A stretch of 14,837 nt of DNA from Pseudomonadota bacterium (GCA_023419055.1 JAEZYO010000089.1:1-14837); one strand, 5' to 3'. Shown: positions 5,469-14,036, counted from the first letter of the stretch. The notes: generated by a model from the letters alone, not told the origin. Numbers and translations: made by a program.

Positions 5469-8273
5469 GTGCCGATTGGTGAAAAGGCCCAGGGCCCGGT
5501 CGAGACGGCGCTCTTGCACCAGCTCGTCGACTCCATTCCCGGCATGGTGGCCTACTGGGACGCGAACCTTCGGTGCCGCTTCGCGAACCGCGCGTACGAA
5601 ACTTGGTTCGGAGTCACGCCGGAGTATCTCATGGGACGGCACGTCGAGGATCTGCTCGGGCCGCTCTATCCACTCAACTTGCCGCACATCGAAGGAGCTC
5701 TGCGCGGCGAGCCACAGGAGTTCGAACGCGAGATAGCGAACCCGGCGGGCGGCCCCTCGCGCTTCGGGCTCATCCACTACGTACCAGACGTCGCCGACGG
5801 AGTCGTCCAGGGCTTCTTCGTCATGGTGACGGATGTCTCGGCGATCAAGCGCGCCGAGCGGGCGCTGCGCGAGTCGGAGGAGCGCTTCCGGCTCACGATC
5901 GACGAGGCACCGATCGGGATGGCGCTCGTCGCGCCGGACGGTCACGCCCTGCGCGTCAATCGTGCGCTCAGCGAGATCCTCGGCTACTCCGTCGAGGAGC
6001 TCACCGGCATGAGCGTCCAGGCGGTCACCTACCCGGACGACTTGACCGCCGATCTTGCCCTGGTCGATGAGCTGTCGTCGGGCAAGATCTCCCGCTATCA
6101 GCTCGAGAAGCGCTACGTGAGAAAGGACGGGCGTCTCGTCGACGCCCTGCTGCACGTCTCCTCCGTACGCGAGCAGAGCGGCAAGCTCCTCTACTTCATC
6201 GCCCAGATCGAGGACATCACCGAACGAAAGCGGCTCGCGGACGAGCTCCGAGCCGCAGAGGAGAAGGCATCCGGCATCCTCGCCATCTCGGCGGACGCCA
6301 TCATCTCCATCGACGCCCAACAGCGCATCACCATGTTCAACCAGAGCGCCGAGCGCGCCTTCGGGCGCTCCGCAGCGGAGGTCCTCGGAGCGCCGCTCGA
6401 CATCCTGATACCGGCCCGCTTCCAGGAGGTTCATCGGCGGCACGTGCAGGAGTTCGCGAGCGGCAGCGAGGTCGCGCGCCACACGAGCGAGCACGGAACC
6501 GAGGTGTTCGGCGTGCGCAAGAACGGCGAGGAGTTCCCGGCCGACGCGACGATCTCCAAGCTCGAGATCGACGGTCAGAAGCTCCTCACGGTGGCCCTCC
6601 GAGACATCAGCGAGCAAAAGCAGGCCCAAGCGCTGCTCCGGCAAGCGCAGGAACGCCTGGAGCTGGCGCTCCGAGGCGCTGACCTCGCATCCTGGGACTG
6701 GAACGTCAGGACGGGCGAAGTGGTGTTCAACCGGCGCTGGGCCGAAATGCTCGGCTACGACCTCGACGAGCTTCGCCCGGACGTGGACGCGTGGGCCGCC
6801 GCCGTTCACCCGGACGACTGGCCTCGAGTGAAGCAAGCATTGGAAGAGTGCTTCAGCGGCGCCGCGCCGCTTTACGAGAGCGAGCACCGGCTTCGAACGA
6901 AGTCGGGCGGCTTCATCTGGGTGCTCGACCGCGGCAAAGTCTTCACTCGAGACGACGAGGGACGCCCGCTCCGCATGGTCGGCACCGAGCTCGACATCAC
7001 CGAGCGCAAGCGTATCCAGGACGGGCAAGCCTTCCTCGCCGAGGTCGGGTCCGTCCTCGCGAGCTCCCTTCAGCTGGAGGAGACGCTGAGCCGCATCGCC
7101 CGAATCGCGCTCGGGAGCCTCGCCGATTGCGTGATCGTCGACATCGTCGAAGACGGTGGGGAGGGATTGAGCCGGGTGCTCATCGTGCACGCGGATCCCG
7201 GAAAGGACGGCTTGTGCGAGCGGCTCAGGCGCTTCCGCCTGGCCAGAGGTCATTCGTTGTCGGGCGCGAAGACGCCGAGCGCGGAGATGCCGAGGCTCGT
7301 CCCGGAGATCCACGACGAGCAGCTCGTCGCCGTGGCCGAGAGCGAGGAGCACTTACGCGCGCTCCGCGAGCTCGGCCCCACGTCCTTGATCGCGGTGCCG
7401 CTGAGCGGCCGTCACGGGGTGCTCGGCACGCTGACCTTCATCTCCACGTCGACGCGCCGCTACGACTCTCGGGATTTCGAGCTTGCCACCGAGCTCGCCT
7501 ACCGCGCCGGACTCGCCATCGACAACGCGCGACTCTACGAGACCGCGAGGCGCGCGACCCGAATGCGTGACGAGGTGCTCGGCATCGTCGCGCACGACCT
7601 CCGGAACCCACTCGGGACGATCATGATGCAAGCCGCGCTCCTCGGGCGGCAGGCAGCCGAGCCCGTGCGAGCGATCGAGGCGGTCGAGAGAGCCGCGCAC
7701 CGCATGAACCGCCTGATCGAGGACTTGCTCGACATCACGCAGATCGAGGCGGAAAAGCTGGCGCTCGCTCGCCGCGCGTTGAACCCCCGGCGTCTCCTGA
7801 TCGACTGCGTCGAGGCTCAGACCGTGCTCGCGGCCTCGGCGACCCTCACGCTCGAGCTCGACATCGCGCGCGAGCTGCCGAACCTGTGGGCGGACAAGGA
7901 CAGGCTGCAGCAAGTCTTCGAGAACCTGATCGGCAACGCGGTGAAGTTCACACCGGCGGGCGGCCGGATCGAGGTCGGCGGGACCGCGCGGGAGAGCGAC
8001 GTGCTCTTTTGGGTCAAGGACACGGGAAGCGGCATCGCCCCCGAGCACGTGCCCCACCTGTTCGATCGCTTCTGGCAAGCGCGGAAGGGCGAGCGCCACG
8101 GCGCGGGCCTCGGGCTCCAGATCGCCAAGGGCATCGTCGAGGCACACGGGGGGACGATCTGGGTCGACAGCGCCGTGGGGCGCGGGACCACCTTCTTCTT
8201 CAAGATCCCCACCGGTGAGCCCACCGAGAAGCTCGGACCCCCGCCGTCGAGCGACGGAGATCGCGGAAGATGA
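5469..8273 (+). CDS. cytoplasmic PAS(x4)-GAF sensor histidine kinase
   Basis: 934-aa soluble sensor kinase with no transmembrane segment. Domain order: PAS1 ~15-130, PAS2 ~138-255, PAS3 ~262-385, PAS4 ~392-515 (PAC ends such as TDVSAIKRAE, EDITERKR, RDISEQKQ and LDITERKR), GAF ~525-690, HisKA ~700-765, HATPase ~805-915. The phospho-acceptor is His709 in AHDLRNP. The ATP lid shows N-box ENLIGNAVKF, G1 DTGSGIAP and G2 GAGLGLQIAKG. There is no receiver or output domain, and no response regulator is adjacent, so its partner lies elsewhere. PAS3 carries RFQEVHRRHV (His322, His325) at a place comparable to the heme region of FixL-type PAS domains, but this motif is also common in PAS domains not known to bind heme. 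GTG at 5469 is supported by GGAGG five nt upstream. Confidence 0.95.
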   Translation: MPIGEKAQGPVETALLHQLVDSIPGMVAYWDANLRCRFANRAYETWFGVTPEYLMGRHVEDLLGPLYPLNLPHIEGALRGEPQEFEREIANPAGGPSRFGLIHYVPDVADGVVQGFFVMVTDVSAIKRAERALRESEERFRLTIDEAPIGMALVAPDGHALRVNRALSEILGYSVEELTGMSVQAVTYPDDLTADLALVDELSSGKISRYQLEKRYVRKDGRLVDALLHVSSVREQSGKLLYFIAQIEDITERKRLADELRAAEEKASGILAISADAIISIDAQQRITMFNQSAERAFGRSAAEVLGAPLDILIPARFQEVHRRHVQEFASGSEVARHTSEHGTEVFGVRKNGEEFPADATISKLEIDGQKLLTVALRDISEQKQAQALLRQAQERLELALRGADLASWDWNVRTGEVVFNRRWAEMLGYDLDELRPDVDAWAAAVHPDDWPRVKQALEECFSGAAPLYESEHRLRTKSGGFIWVLDRGKVFTRDDEGRPLRMVGTELDITERKRIQDGQAFLAEVGSVLASSLQLEETLSRIARIALGSLADCVIVDIVEDGGEGLSRVLIVHADPGKDGLCERLRRFRLARGHSLSGAKTPSAEMPRLVPEIHDEQLVAVAESEEHLRALRELGPTSLIAVPLSGRHGVLGTLTFISTSTRRYDSRDFELATELAYRAGLAIDNARLYETARRATRMRDEVLGIVAHDLRNPLGTIMMQAALLGRQAAEPVRAIEAVERAAHRMNRLIEDLLDITQIEAEKLALARRALNPRRLLIDCVEAQTVLAASATLTLELDIARELPNLWADKDRLQQVFENLIGNAVKFTPAGGRIEVGGTARESDVLFWVKDTGSGIAPEHVPHLFDRFWQARKGERHGAGLGLQIAKGIVEAHGGTIWVDSAVGRGTTFFFKIPTGEPTEKLGPPPSSDGDRGR

Positions 8274-8277
8274 CTGT

Positions 8278-8306
8278 TTGCCTGCCCTCTGCTCGGCTGC
8301 TAGCGT
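8278..8306 (+). promoter_or_regulatory. possible sigma70-type promoter for a leaderless mini-ORF
   Basis: TTGCCT at 8278-8283 and TAGCGT at 8301-8306 are separated by exactly 17 bp. The expected start of transcription, about 7 nt after the -10, coincides with the ATG at 8314. The -35 half matches the first three consensus bases and the -10 has T, A and the final T in place. It could drive the mini-ORF and rnk. Confidence 0.3.
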
Positions 8307-8313
8307 GCCTGTC

Positions 8314-8400
8314 ATGTCTCTCGCCGCTCTGCAGAAGGTCAGCCGTCTCGCGCGCAAACGCGGGTTCGTGCTGGTCGGCGAGGCCTCGTCTTTCGACTGA
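8314..8400 (+). CDS. possible 28-aa mini-ORF, candidate leader peptide
   Basis: A 28-codon frame beginning MSLAALQKVSRLARKRG and ending EASSFD lies in the 220-bp gap between the PAS kinase and rnk. It is basic in the first half (QKVSRLARKR). Its ATG sits just where a message from the candidate promoter at 8278-8306 would begin, and its stop is 13 bp before a strong GC hairpin. Third positions are mostly G/C. It may be a small protein, a leader peptide or non-coding; no homology can be claimed. Confidence 0.3.
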   Translation: MSLAALQKVSRLARKRGFVLVGEASSFD

Positions 8401-8413
8401 AAGGCACCCTTCC

Positions 8414-8439
8414 CGCCCGGCGATTCGACAGGCCGGGCG
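8414..8439 (+). terminator. GC-rich hairpin between mini-ORF and rnk
   Basis: CGCCCGGC (8414-8421) pairs perfectly with GCCGGGCG (8432-8439) across a 10-nt loop GATTCGACAG. No T-run follows, so it is either a non-canonical terminator for the upstream kinase, an attenuator-type element before rnk, or a processing structure. Confidence 0.4.
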
Positions 8440-8493
8440 AGGTGCAGGGTCGTTCGGCCGTCACGCTCCGTCGAGGAGCTCGAAAGGTCCGAC

Positions 8494-8895
8494 ATGTCTA
8501 CCGCACCCGAAATCGTCATCACGTCCCAAGATCTCGAACGCATTCGGCAGCTCATCGGGACGAGCGACTCGCCGGTCGCCGAGCGGCTCGATAGAGAGCT
8601 CGCTCGCGCGAAAGTCGTTCCCCCCGCGGACGTCCCACGAGACGTCGTGACGATGAACAGCGACGTGACGTTCGAGGACCTCAGCACCGGGGTCAGGCGT
8701 ACCGTCCGCGTCGTCTACCCGGGCGACGCGGACGCCGAGCAAGGCAAAGTCTCGATTTTGGCACCGATGGGCTCGGCGCTGCTCGGGCTCGCGGTCGGGC
8801 AAACCATCGAGTGGCCCACTCCAGGCGGAGTGCGCCGCGTGCGAGTCGTCGAGGTGCTGTACCAGCCGGAACGAGCCGGCGATTTCCACCTTTGA
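8494..8895 (+). CDS. rnk: Rnk, GreA/GreB-fold nucleoside diphosphate kinase regulator
   Basis: 133-aa protein of the Rnk family, which has an N-terminal helical region and a C-terminal FKBP-like domain shared with GreA/GreB and binds RNA polymerase near the secondary channel. Family-specific blocks are visible: ITSQDLERIRQLI at the N-terminus, the hallmark DVVTMNSDV, the APMGSALLGLAVGQTIEWPTPGG stretch (in pieces APMGSALLGL and GQTIEW) and the C-terminal EVLYQPERAGDFHL, close to the E. coli Rnk ending. The length equals that of E. coli Rnk within a few residues. ATG at 8494 has AAAGG 6 nt upstream. It is apparently monocistronic, with a possible leader ORF and hairpin upstream and a palindromic hairpin right after its stop. 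Confidence 0.92.
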   Translation: MSTAPEIVITSQDLERIRQLIGTSDSPVAERLDRELARAKVVPPADVPRDVVTMNSDVTFEDLSTGVRRTVRVVYPGDADAEQGKVSILAPMGSALLGLAVGQTIEWPTPGGVRRVRVVEVLYQPERAGDFHL

Positions 8896-8898
8896 TCG

Positions 8899-8912
8899 GA
8901 GGCTCGAGCCTC
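8899..8912 (+). terminator. 14-bp palindrome after rnk, probable terminator stem
   Basis: GAGGCTCGAGCCTC is a perfect 14-bp palindrome beginning 4 bp after the rnk stop codon. Its position fits a transcription terminator, though no T-run follows. Confidence 0.4.
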
Positions 8913-9043
8913 ACGGACGGACGGCGCATTACCGCGTGAGCGGGCGAACCCCACGCTCTCGTCGCGCTCGGCGCCGTCCGACGCGCGAGCGCGAAGCAAC
9001 CCGCGAAGAACGCCGGCTGGCTGTTCTAGGGTATGCTCGGCGG

Positions 9044-9479
9044 GTGGCGAGCGTCGTCGTCGGCTTGGATGGTGGAGGCACCCGAACACGCGCGCTTTTG
9101 CGTCGACTTGCGCGGCGAAATCCTCGCTCGATTCGAGGGGGGCGGAGCCAATCCTCGACACGAAGCAGGCGCCGAGGCCCACGTTCAGGAGGTGTTGCGC
9201 GGCGTCGTCCGCGCGGCCGGCTGTTCTTTCCACCAGGTGGCGTACGTCGTCGCCGGGATCGCCGGTCTGGACGACGAGGCGGACCTTGAATGGGCGGAGA
9301 GGCTGAGCTCGTCAACGCCGCTCTCCGACACTTCGGTGTCACGCGGTTGGAAGAGCTCCGTACCCGCGCTGAAACTCACTACGAGCGTCCGGCGCTGGCG
9401 GAGAACCGGCTCCACTGCGACTTTGCCCCAGCGGTCACCTCGGCAGCAGGTCGCGTTGGCGCGAGCCCTCGAGGTGTAA
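9044..9479 (+). pseudogene. decayed BadF/BcrAD-type ATPase or N-acetylglucosamine-kinase-like gene
   Basis: A GTG at 9044 opens a frame starting VASVVVGLDGGGTRTRALL, the phosphate-1 motif of the BadF/BadG/BcrA/BcrD ATPase and sugar-kinase family (actin-like ATPase fold). The similarity then continues in another frame as VDLRGEILARFEGGGANP and VAGIAGLDDEADLEW. Removing one T from the TTTT run near 9101 would join the two. From about 9290 a further frame carries LVNAALRHFGVTRLEELR, which resembles the C-terminal part of the family, so the middle (normally with the second phosphate-binding motif) appears deleted. The remnant spans ~436 bp against the usual ~900. It ends at a TAA at 9477-9479. 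Two frame changes plus internal loss make it a pseudogene; a single sequencing error could explain only the first shift. Confidence 0.65.
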
Positions 9480-9488
9480 GCACACGCC

Positions 9489-9503
9489 GCGCAAGGCTTG
9501 CGC
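9489..9503. promoter_or_regulatory. dyad A upstream of xfp: candidate activator-binding site
   Basis: GCGCAAGGCTTGCGC is a perfect 7-1-7 dyad. It is one of four GCGCA-N5-TGCGC sites in the window. Its centre (9496) is 68 bp upstream of the -24 GG of the sigma54-like element before xfp, in the range where NtrC-type activators bind. Confidence 0.6.
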
Positions 9504-9517
9504 CTCGCGAATGGGAA

Positions 9518-9532
9518 GCGCAAATCCTGCGC
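9518..9532. promoter_or_regulatory. dyad B upstream of xfp: candidate activator-binding site
   Basis: GCGCAAATCCTGCGC has the same 5-5-5 dyad core, centred at 9525, 29 bp after dyad A and 39 bp before the -24 GG. Tandem sites of this kind are typical of cooperative binding by sigma54 activators. Confidence 0.6.
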
Positions 9533-9562
9533 CATCTCCGCAAAATTCCCTGGAAATCCAGC

Positions 9563-9578
9563 CGGCACGAACCTTGTA
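9563..9578 (+). promoter_or_regulatory. sigma54-like -24/-12 promoter of xfp
   Basis: CGGCACGAACCTTGTA fits the consensus TGGCACG-N4-TTGCW at all but two fixed positions. The -24 GG is at 9564-9565 and the -12 GT at 9576-9577, the correct 12-bp register. The -12 element has GT where GC is usual, the main weakness. Transcription would start near 9589, only a few bases before the xfp ATG at 9592, so the message would be leaderless or nearly so. Confidence 0.5.
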
Positions 9579-9591
9579 AGATGCTGCGGCC

Positions 9592-11985
9592 ATGCAAGAC
9601 GTCGTCTCCGTCGCAGAGTCCCGGCCCGAGCCCCCGACCGACCGCTCGCTTTCGCTCGGACAGATCGACGCTTACTTCCGGGCCGCCAATTACCTCAGCG
9701 TTGGGCAGATCTACCTGTTCGCGAACCCACTCCTGCGGGAGCCGCTCGAGCGTTCTCACATCAAGCCCAGGCTGCTCGGTCATTGGGGGACGACGCCCGG
9801 GCTCAACTTCATCTACGCGCACCTCAATCGCATCATCCGGGAGCGGAACGTCGACGTCCTGTACGTGACCGGCCCTGGACACGGTGGCCCCGCTCTCGTG
9901 GCCAACGCTTACCTCGAGGGCACGTACAGCGAGGTCTACCCGGACGTCTCCCAAGACGAAGCGGGCCTCAAGCGCCTGTTCACGCAGTTCTCTTTCCCGG
10001 GCGGCATCCCGAGCCACGTTGCTCCGGAGACGCCGGGGTCCATCCACGAGGGTGGTGAGCTCGGCTACGCGCTCTCGCACGCCTACGGCGCGGTCTTCGA
10101 CAACCCCGAGCTCATCGCGGCCTGCGTCATCGGGGACGGCGAGGCGGAGACCGGACCGCTCGCGACGAGCTGGCATTCGAACAAGTTCTTGAATCCCACG
10201 CGTGACGGCACGGTTCTGCCGATCCTGCACCTCAACGGCCACAAGATCGCGGGACCGACGGTGCTCGCGCGCATCCCACGGAGAGAGCTGACCGAGCTCC
10301 TGCGCGGCTACGGCTACGAGCCCCACTTCGTCGAGGGCTCCGACACCGCGACCATGCACCAGGACATGGCGCGCACGCTCGACCTGATCTTCGATCGCAT
10401 CCGCGAGATCCGCGCTGCCGCGGCCGCCGACCCGAAGCTCCCGCGACCCGTCTGGCCGATGCTGGTGCTGAAGACTCCGAAGGGTTGGACCGGGCCGAAG
10501 ATCGTGGACGGCAAGCCCTCCGAGGGGTCGTTTCGCTCCCACCAGGTGCCCTTCTCGGACATGAGCCAGCCGGAGCACGTCGCGCTCCTCGAGGCTTGGC
10601 TCAAGAGCTACCACCCCGAGGAGTTGTTCGACGAGACGGGCGCGCTCCGAGCCGAGCTTCGCGCCCTCGCGCCCCGCGGCCAGAAGCGCATGAGCGCGAA
10701 CCCCCACGCGAACGGCGGAGTGTTGCTGCGCGCGCTTTCGCTGCCGGACTTCAGAAACTACGCGGTGGAGGTCCCGGCCCCCGGCGCGGTGGACGGCGAG
10801 TCGACGCGTATCCAGGGTCAGTTCATCCGCGACGTCATTCAGCAGAACCCCTCGAACTTCCGAGTCTTCAGCCCGGACGAGACGAACTCGAACCGCTGGA
10901 ACGCCGTCTTCGAGGTCACCGACAGGATGTCGAGCGCCGAGATCGAGCCCGGCGACGACCACGTGGCGCGCGATGGGCGCGTGCTCGAGATGTTGAGCGA
11001 GCACCAGTGTCAGGGGTGGCTCGAGGGCTACCTGCTCACGGGTCGGCACGGCTTCTTCTCCTGCTACGAGGCCTTCATTCACATCGTCGACTCGATGTTC
11101 AACCAGCACGCGAAGTGGCTCAAGACGTCACGTCAGATCCCCTGGCGCGCCCCGATCGCGTCGCTCAACTACCTTCTCACTTCGCACGTCTGGCGTCAGG
11201 ATCACAACGGCTTCAGCCACCAGGATCCCGGCTTCATCGATCACGTCGTGAACAAAAAGTCCGACATCATCCGCGTGTACCTGCCGCCCGACGCGAACAC
11301 GCTGCTCTCGGTGACGGACCACTGCCTGCGGAGCCGCGACTACGTCAACGTGATCGTGGCCGGCAAGCAGTCCGCCCCGCAGTGGCTCACGATGGATCAG
11401 GCCGTGAAGCACGCGACCCTCGGCATCGGGATCTGGGAGTGGGCAAGCAGCGATCGTGGTCATGAGCCCGACGTGGTGATGGCCTGCTGTGGAGACGTGC
11501 CTACTCTCGAGACGCTCGCGGCCGTGAGCCTCATTCGAGAGCACTTGCCCGAGCTCAAGGTGCGCGTGATCAACGTCGTCGACCTGATGCGCCTGCAGCC
11601 GCCGAGCGAGCACCCGCACGGCCTCAGCGACGCCGATTTCGACGAGCTCTTCACCACGAACAAGCCCGTCATCTTCGCCTTTCACGGCTACCCCTGGCTC
11701 ATCCATCGCCTCGCTTACCGGCGCAAGAACCACGCCAACCTGCACGTCCGCGGCTACAAGGAAGAAGGCACCACCACCACGCCCTTCGACATGGTCGTGC
11801 TCAACGAGCTCGACCGCTTCCACCTCGTGGGTGACGTGATCGATCGCGTCCCCGGACTCGGGCCGAAGGCTGCGTACGTGAAGCAGGCGCTTCGCGAACG
11901 CCTGATCGAGCACCGAGCGTACATTCGCAAGTACGGCGACGACATGCCCGAGGTGAAGCACTTCCGCTGGGCCCAAAAGCCATGA
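9592..11985 (+). CDS. xfp: phosphoketolase (D-xylulose-5-P / D-fructose-6-P)
   Basis: 797-aa thiamine-diphosphate enzyme that cleaves xylulose 5-phosphate (and usually fructose 6-phosphate) with phosphate to acetyl phosphate and glyceraldehyde 3-phosphate or erythrose 4-phosphate. The length is typical of the family (~790-825). Hallmarks are [53 protein letters not shown], the ThDP-binding GDGEAETG (181-188) followed by [47 protein letters not shown] and [12 protein letters not shown] in the C-terminal third. All three domains look intact. ATG at 9592 is preceded not by a Shine-Dalgarno sequence but by a sigma54-like element and two dyads. A usp gene follows 82 bp downstream on the same strand. 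No acetate kinase or phosphotransacetylase gene is in the window. Confidence 0.96.
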   Translation: MQDVVSVAESRPEPPTDRSLSLGQIDAYFRAANYLSVGQIYLFANPLLREPLERSHIKPRLLGHWGTTPGLNFIYAHLNRIIRERNVDVLYVTGPGHGGPALVANAYLEGTYSEVYPDVSQDEAGLKRLFTQFSFPGGIPSHVAPETPGSIHEGGELGYALSHAYGAVFDNPELIAACVIGDGEAETGPLATSWHSNKFLNPTRDGTVLPILHLNGHKIAGPTVLARIPRRELTELLRGYGYEPHFVEGSDTATMHQDMARTLDLIFDRIREIRAAAAADPKLPRPVWPMLVLKTPKGWTGPKIVDGKPSEGSFRSHQVPFSDMSQPEHVALLEAWLKSYHPEELFDETGALRAELRALAPRGQKRMSANPHANGGVLLRALSLPDFRNYAVEVPAPGAVDGESTRIQGQFIRDVIQQNPSNFRVFSPDETNSNRWNAVFEVTDRMSSAEIEPGDDHVARDGRVLEMLSEHQCQGWLEGYLLTGRHGFFSCYEAFIHIVDSMFNQHAKWLKTSRQIPWRAPIASLNYLLTSHVWRQDHNGFSHQDPGFIDHVVNKKSDIIRVYLPPDANTLLSVTDHCLRSRDYVNVIVAGKQSAPQWLTMDQAVKHATLGIGIWEWASSDRGHEPDVVMACCGDVPTLETLAAVSLIREHLPELKVRVINVVDLMRLQPPSEHPHGLSDADFDELFTTNKPVIFAFHGYPWLIHRLAYRRKNHANLHVRGYKEEGTTTTPFDMVVLNELDRFHLVGDVIDRVPGLGPKAAYVKQALRERLIEHRAYIRKYGDDMPEVKHFRWAQKP

Positions 11986-12067
11986 AGCGCGAGGAGCGCA
12001 GATTCACCGTACGACTATCCCGCTTCGCCCCGACTCGTGCTCCGAGCAGCCTTTGAAAGACGCTTCC

Positions 12068-12550
12068 ATGAACGAGAAACCCCTCAGCATCCAGCAGATC
12101 GTGGTCCCGGTAGACTATTCCATTCACTCGCGCGCGGCGCTCTCGGCGGCGCTCTCCCTCGCGCAACGCTTCAACGCGACGGTCGAGGTCGTGCACGTCT
12201 GGGACCGCCCGTCGTACGTCACCGACACGCTCATGGTGGGCCACGCGGGCGGCCAGAAGCCGCTCGGTGAGTTGATTCGAGAGAACGCGGAGAGCGACAT
12301 GGGCCAGTTCTTGGCCGAAGCTCTGCCCCCCAATCCGGGCGTACTCGTGCGTCGGACGCTGCTCTCCGGCGAACCCGTTTCGACGCTCCTGAAGCACTTG
12401 GGAGAGGGCCATCACGACCTGGTCGTGGTCGGTACCCACGGGCGCACCGGCCTTCGCCATGCGCTCCTCGGTAGCGTCGCCGAACGCCTGGTCCGCCTCT
12501 CTCCGGTCCCGGTGCTCACGATCCCGCGCGCTGCCCCCGAGTCGGCCTGA
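12068..12550 (+). CDS. universal stress protein, UspA family
   Basis: 160-aa single-domain universal stress protein. It starts MNEKPLSIQQIVVPVDYS, with the family beta1 strand and Asp. Near the C-terminus GTHGRTGLRHALLGS matches the ATP-binding signature G-2x-G-9x-G-(S/T) exactly and is followed by AERLVRLSPVPVLTIP, the dimerising last strand. This points to the ATP-binding Usp subgroup. ATG at 12068 is preferred to the in-frame TTG at 12053; only a weak GAAAGA lies upstream. It lies 82 bp after xfp with no terminator seen between, so it is probably co-transcribed. Usp proteins help cells survive energy or redox stress, which would fit phosphoketolase as an alternative route to acetyl phosphate, but the link is inference. 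Confidence 0.92.
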   Translation: MNEKPLSIQQIVVPVDYSIHSRAALSAALSLAQRFNATVEVVHVWDRPSYVTDTLMVGHAGGQKPLGELIRENAESDMGQFLAEALPPNPGVLVRRTLLSGEPVSTLLKHLGEGHHDLVVVGTHGRTGLRHALLGSVAERLVRLSPVPVLTIPRAAPESA

Positions 12551-12603
12551 AGCTCATCCGACGTCGATCCGGCGCTCGAAAAGGGTCACGGCTCGCAGGG
12601 TTC

Positions 12604-12625
12604 GAAGGGCGGCTCGCCGCCCTTC
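12604..12625. terminator. bidirectional terminator hairpin between usp and the NtrC-type gene
   Basis: GAAGGGCGGC-TC-GCCGCCCTTC forms a 9-bp stem with a CTCG loop (10-bp arms on paper). It lies between two convergent genes and overlaps the stop codon of the leftward regulator, so it probably ends both transcripts. There is no long T-run on either side, though the stem ends in AA/TT on its outer face. Confidence 0.6.
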
Positions 12626-14036
12626 AGGACTCTTCACCGGCGTCGGCGCGCGAGCCCTTACCGGCAAGAGCGGGCACGTGGCTCTTCGGCGCCGCACCGT
12701 ACTCCTGGAGCTTGTATTGGATCTTGCGGACGCTGACGCCCAAGATCTCCGCCGCCCTCCCGGTAGAGCCGCCCACGGACTCCAGGGTCTTCAGGATCGC
12801 GTAGCGCTCGAGCTCGTCCATGGTAGCGCCGGGGATCGCCGGGACGTCGCTCCGCTTCACGGCGGTCGCGACCTCGGCAGGCAGGTGTCGCGGCTCGATC
12901 AAGTCACCTTCGGCGATCACGACCGCGCGCTCGATCACGTTCTCGAGCTCCCGCACGTTGCCGGGCCATGCGTAGAGGGCGAGCTGGGAGAGCGCAGCGT
13001 CGCTGAGCGCGAGCCCCGTTCTGCCGTTCTCTTCCGCGAAGCGCTTGAGGAAGTGCGCGGCGAGCGCGGGGATGTCCGAAGGGCGCTCCCGGAGAGGAGG
13101 GAGCGTGAGGTTGATGACGTTCAGGCGATAGAAGAGATCTTCGCGGAAGGTTCCCGCCGCGACCATGGCCTTGAGGTCGCGGTTCGTCGCCGCGACGACG
13201 CGCACGTCGACCCGGATCGGCTGATTGCCTCCGACGCGCTCGAACTCCCGCTCCTGCAACACGCGCAGCAGCTTCACCTGCGTGGCGCTCGATATTTCGC
13301 CGATTTCGTCGAGGAACAGCGTGCCGCCGTTGGCCTGCTCGAACCGGCCCTCGCGCCGTCGATCCGCGCCCGTGTACGCGCCGCGCTCGTGCCCGAAGAG
13401 CTCGCTCTCGAGCAAGCTCTCCGCGAGCGCCGCGCAGTGCAAGCGCACGAACGGCTTGGAGGCGCGAGGCGACCTTTGGTGGAGCGCCGCGGCGATGAGC
13501 TCTTTGCCCGTACCGGACTCGCCGGTGACGAGCACCGTTGCGCGGCTCGGCGCCACCTGCGCGACCGACTTGAACACGCGCTGGATCTCCGGCGAAGAGC
13601 CCACGATGTTGTCGAAGCTGTAGCGCTCCTGAAGCCGCGACCGAAGCTCGCTCGTCTCCTTGCGCAGCCGCGTGCGCTCGAATGCACGCTCGAGCACGAC
13701 CAGGAGCTCGTCCGTGTTGAGCGGCTTCACCAGGTAGTCCACGGCGCCCTCGCGCATGGCCGAGACCGCAGTCTCCACTGCGCCGAACGCGGTCATCAGG
13801 ACGACGGGGAGCTCCGGATCCTGCTCCTTCAGCTTGCGCAGGAGCTCGACGCCGTCCATCCCGGGCATCTTCAGATCGCTCAGGACGAGATTGGGGCCGA
13901 ACTCTTCGACCTTCGACAGGGCCTTGAAGCCGTCCCCTGCCGTCTCCACGGCGTAGCCCTCTTCCTTCAAGATCTCTGCGAGCGCAGAGCGGGCATTCGC
14001 TTCATCGTCGACAACCAGGATCCGAGCTTTTGCCAT
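12624..14036 (-). CDS. NtrC-family sigma54-dependent response regulator
   Basis: 470-aa activator with three domains. The receiver (~1-120) has acidic pocket Asp10-Asp11, phospho-Asp54 in SDLKMPG, Thr82 and Lys104. The AAA+ domain (~143-375) has Walker A GESGTGKE (172-179), the sigma54-contact loop GAYTGA (219-224; canonical GAFTGA with Phe to Tyr), Walker B GTLFLDEI with Asp243-Glu244, and [11 protein letters not shown]. The C-terminal Fis-type helix-turn-helix reads [22 protein letters not shown]. It should drive RpoN-dependent transcription after phosphorylation. ATG at 14036 matches the usual receiver start ([12 protein letters not shown]); ATG at 14063 would add nine residues. The kinase gene 155 bp upstream on the same strand is its likely partner. 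Two dyads and a sigma54-like element in the gap suggest self-activation. Its 3' end converges on usp. Confidence 0.95.
   Translation of the reverse strand: MAKARILVVDDEANARSALAEILKEEGYAVETAGDGFKALSKVEEFGPNLVLSDLKMPGMDGVELLRKLKEQDPELPVVLMTAFGAVETAVSAMREGAVDYLVKPLNTDELLVVLERAFERTRLRKETSELRSRLQERYSFDNIVGSSPEIQRVFKSVAQVAPSRATVLVTGESGTGKELIAAALHQRSPRASKPFVRLHCAALAESLLESELFGHERGAYTGADRRREGRFEQANGGTLFLDEIGEISSATQVKLLRVLQEREFERVGGNQPIRVDVRVVAATNRDLKAMVAAGTFREDLFYRLNVINLTLPPLRERPSDIPALAAHFLKRFAEENGRTGLALSDAALSQLALYAWPGNVRELENVIERAVVIAEGDLIEPRHLPAEVATAVKRSDVPAIPGATMDELERYAILKTLESVGGSTGRAAEILGVSVRKIQYKLQEYGAAPKSHVPALAGKGSRADAGEES

Noticed and set aside
5430..7352. 640-codon open frame on the minus strand opposite the PAS kinase
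   Set aside because: It is the complement-frame shadow of a very GC-rich gene with few stops. Its composition (Leu, Arg, Glu, Asp, Val rich) follows from the codon bias of the kinase on the other strand, which has clear domains throughout.
7353..8687. 444-codon minus-strand frame across the kinase end, the gap and rnk
   Set aside because: It crosses two genes with strong family support; composition is that of an antisense shadow.
8755..8775. TTGGCACCGATGGGCTC as a possible sigma54 promoter
   Set aside because: It has a good -24 half but no GC at the right distance for -12, and it is inside rnk.
9379..11109. 576-codon open frame opposite xfp
   Set aside because: Shadow of the phosphoketolase gene; no recognisable motif, and the + strand frame is a full, well-conserved enzyme.
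13434..13452. Near-match to the dyad (GCGCAGTGCAAGCGC) inside the regulator gene
   Set aside because: One arm base differs and it is within conserved AAA+ coding sequence.
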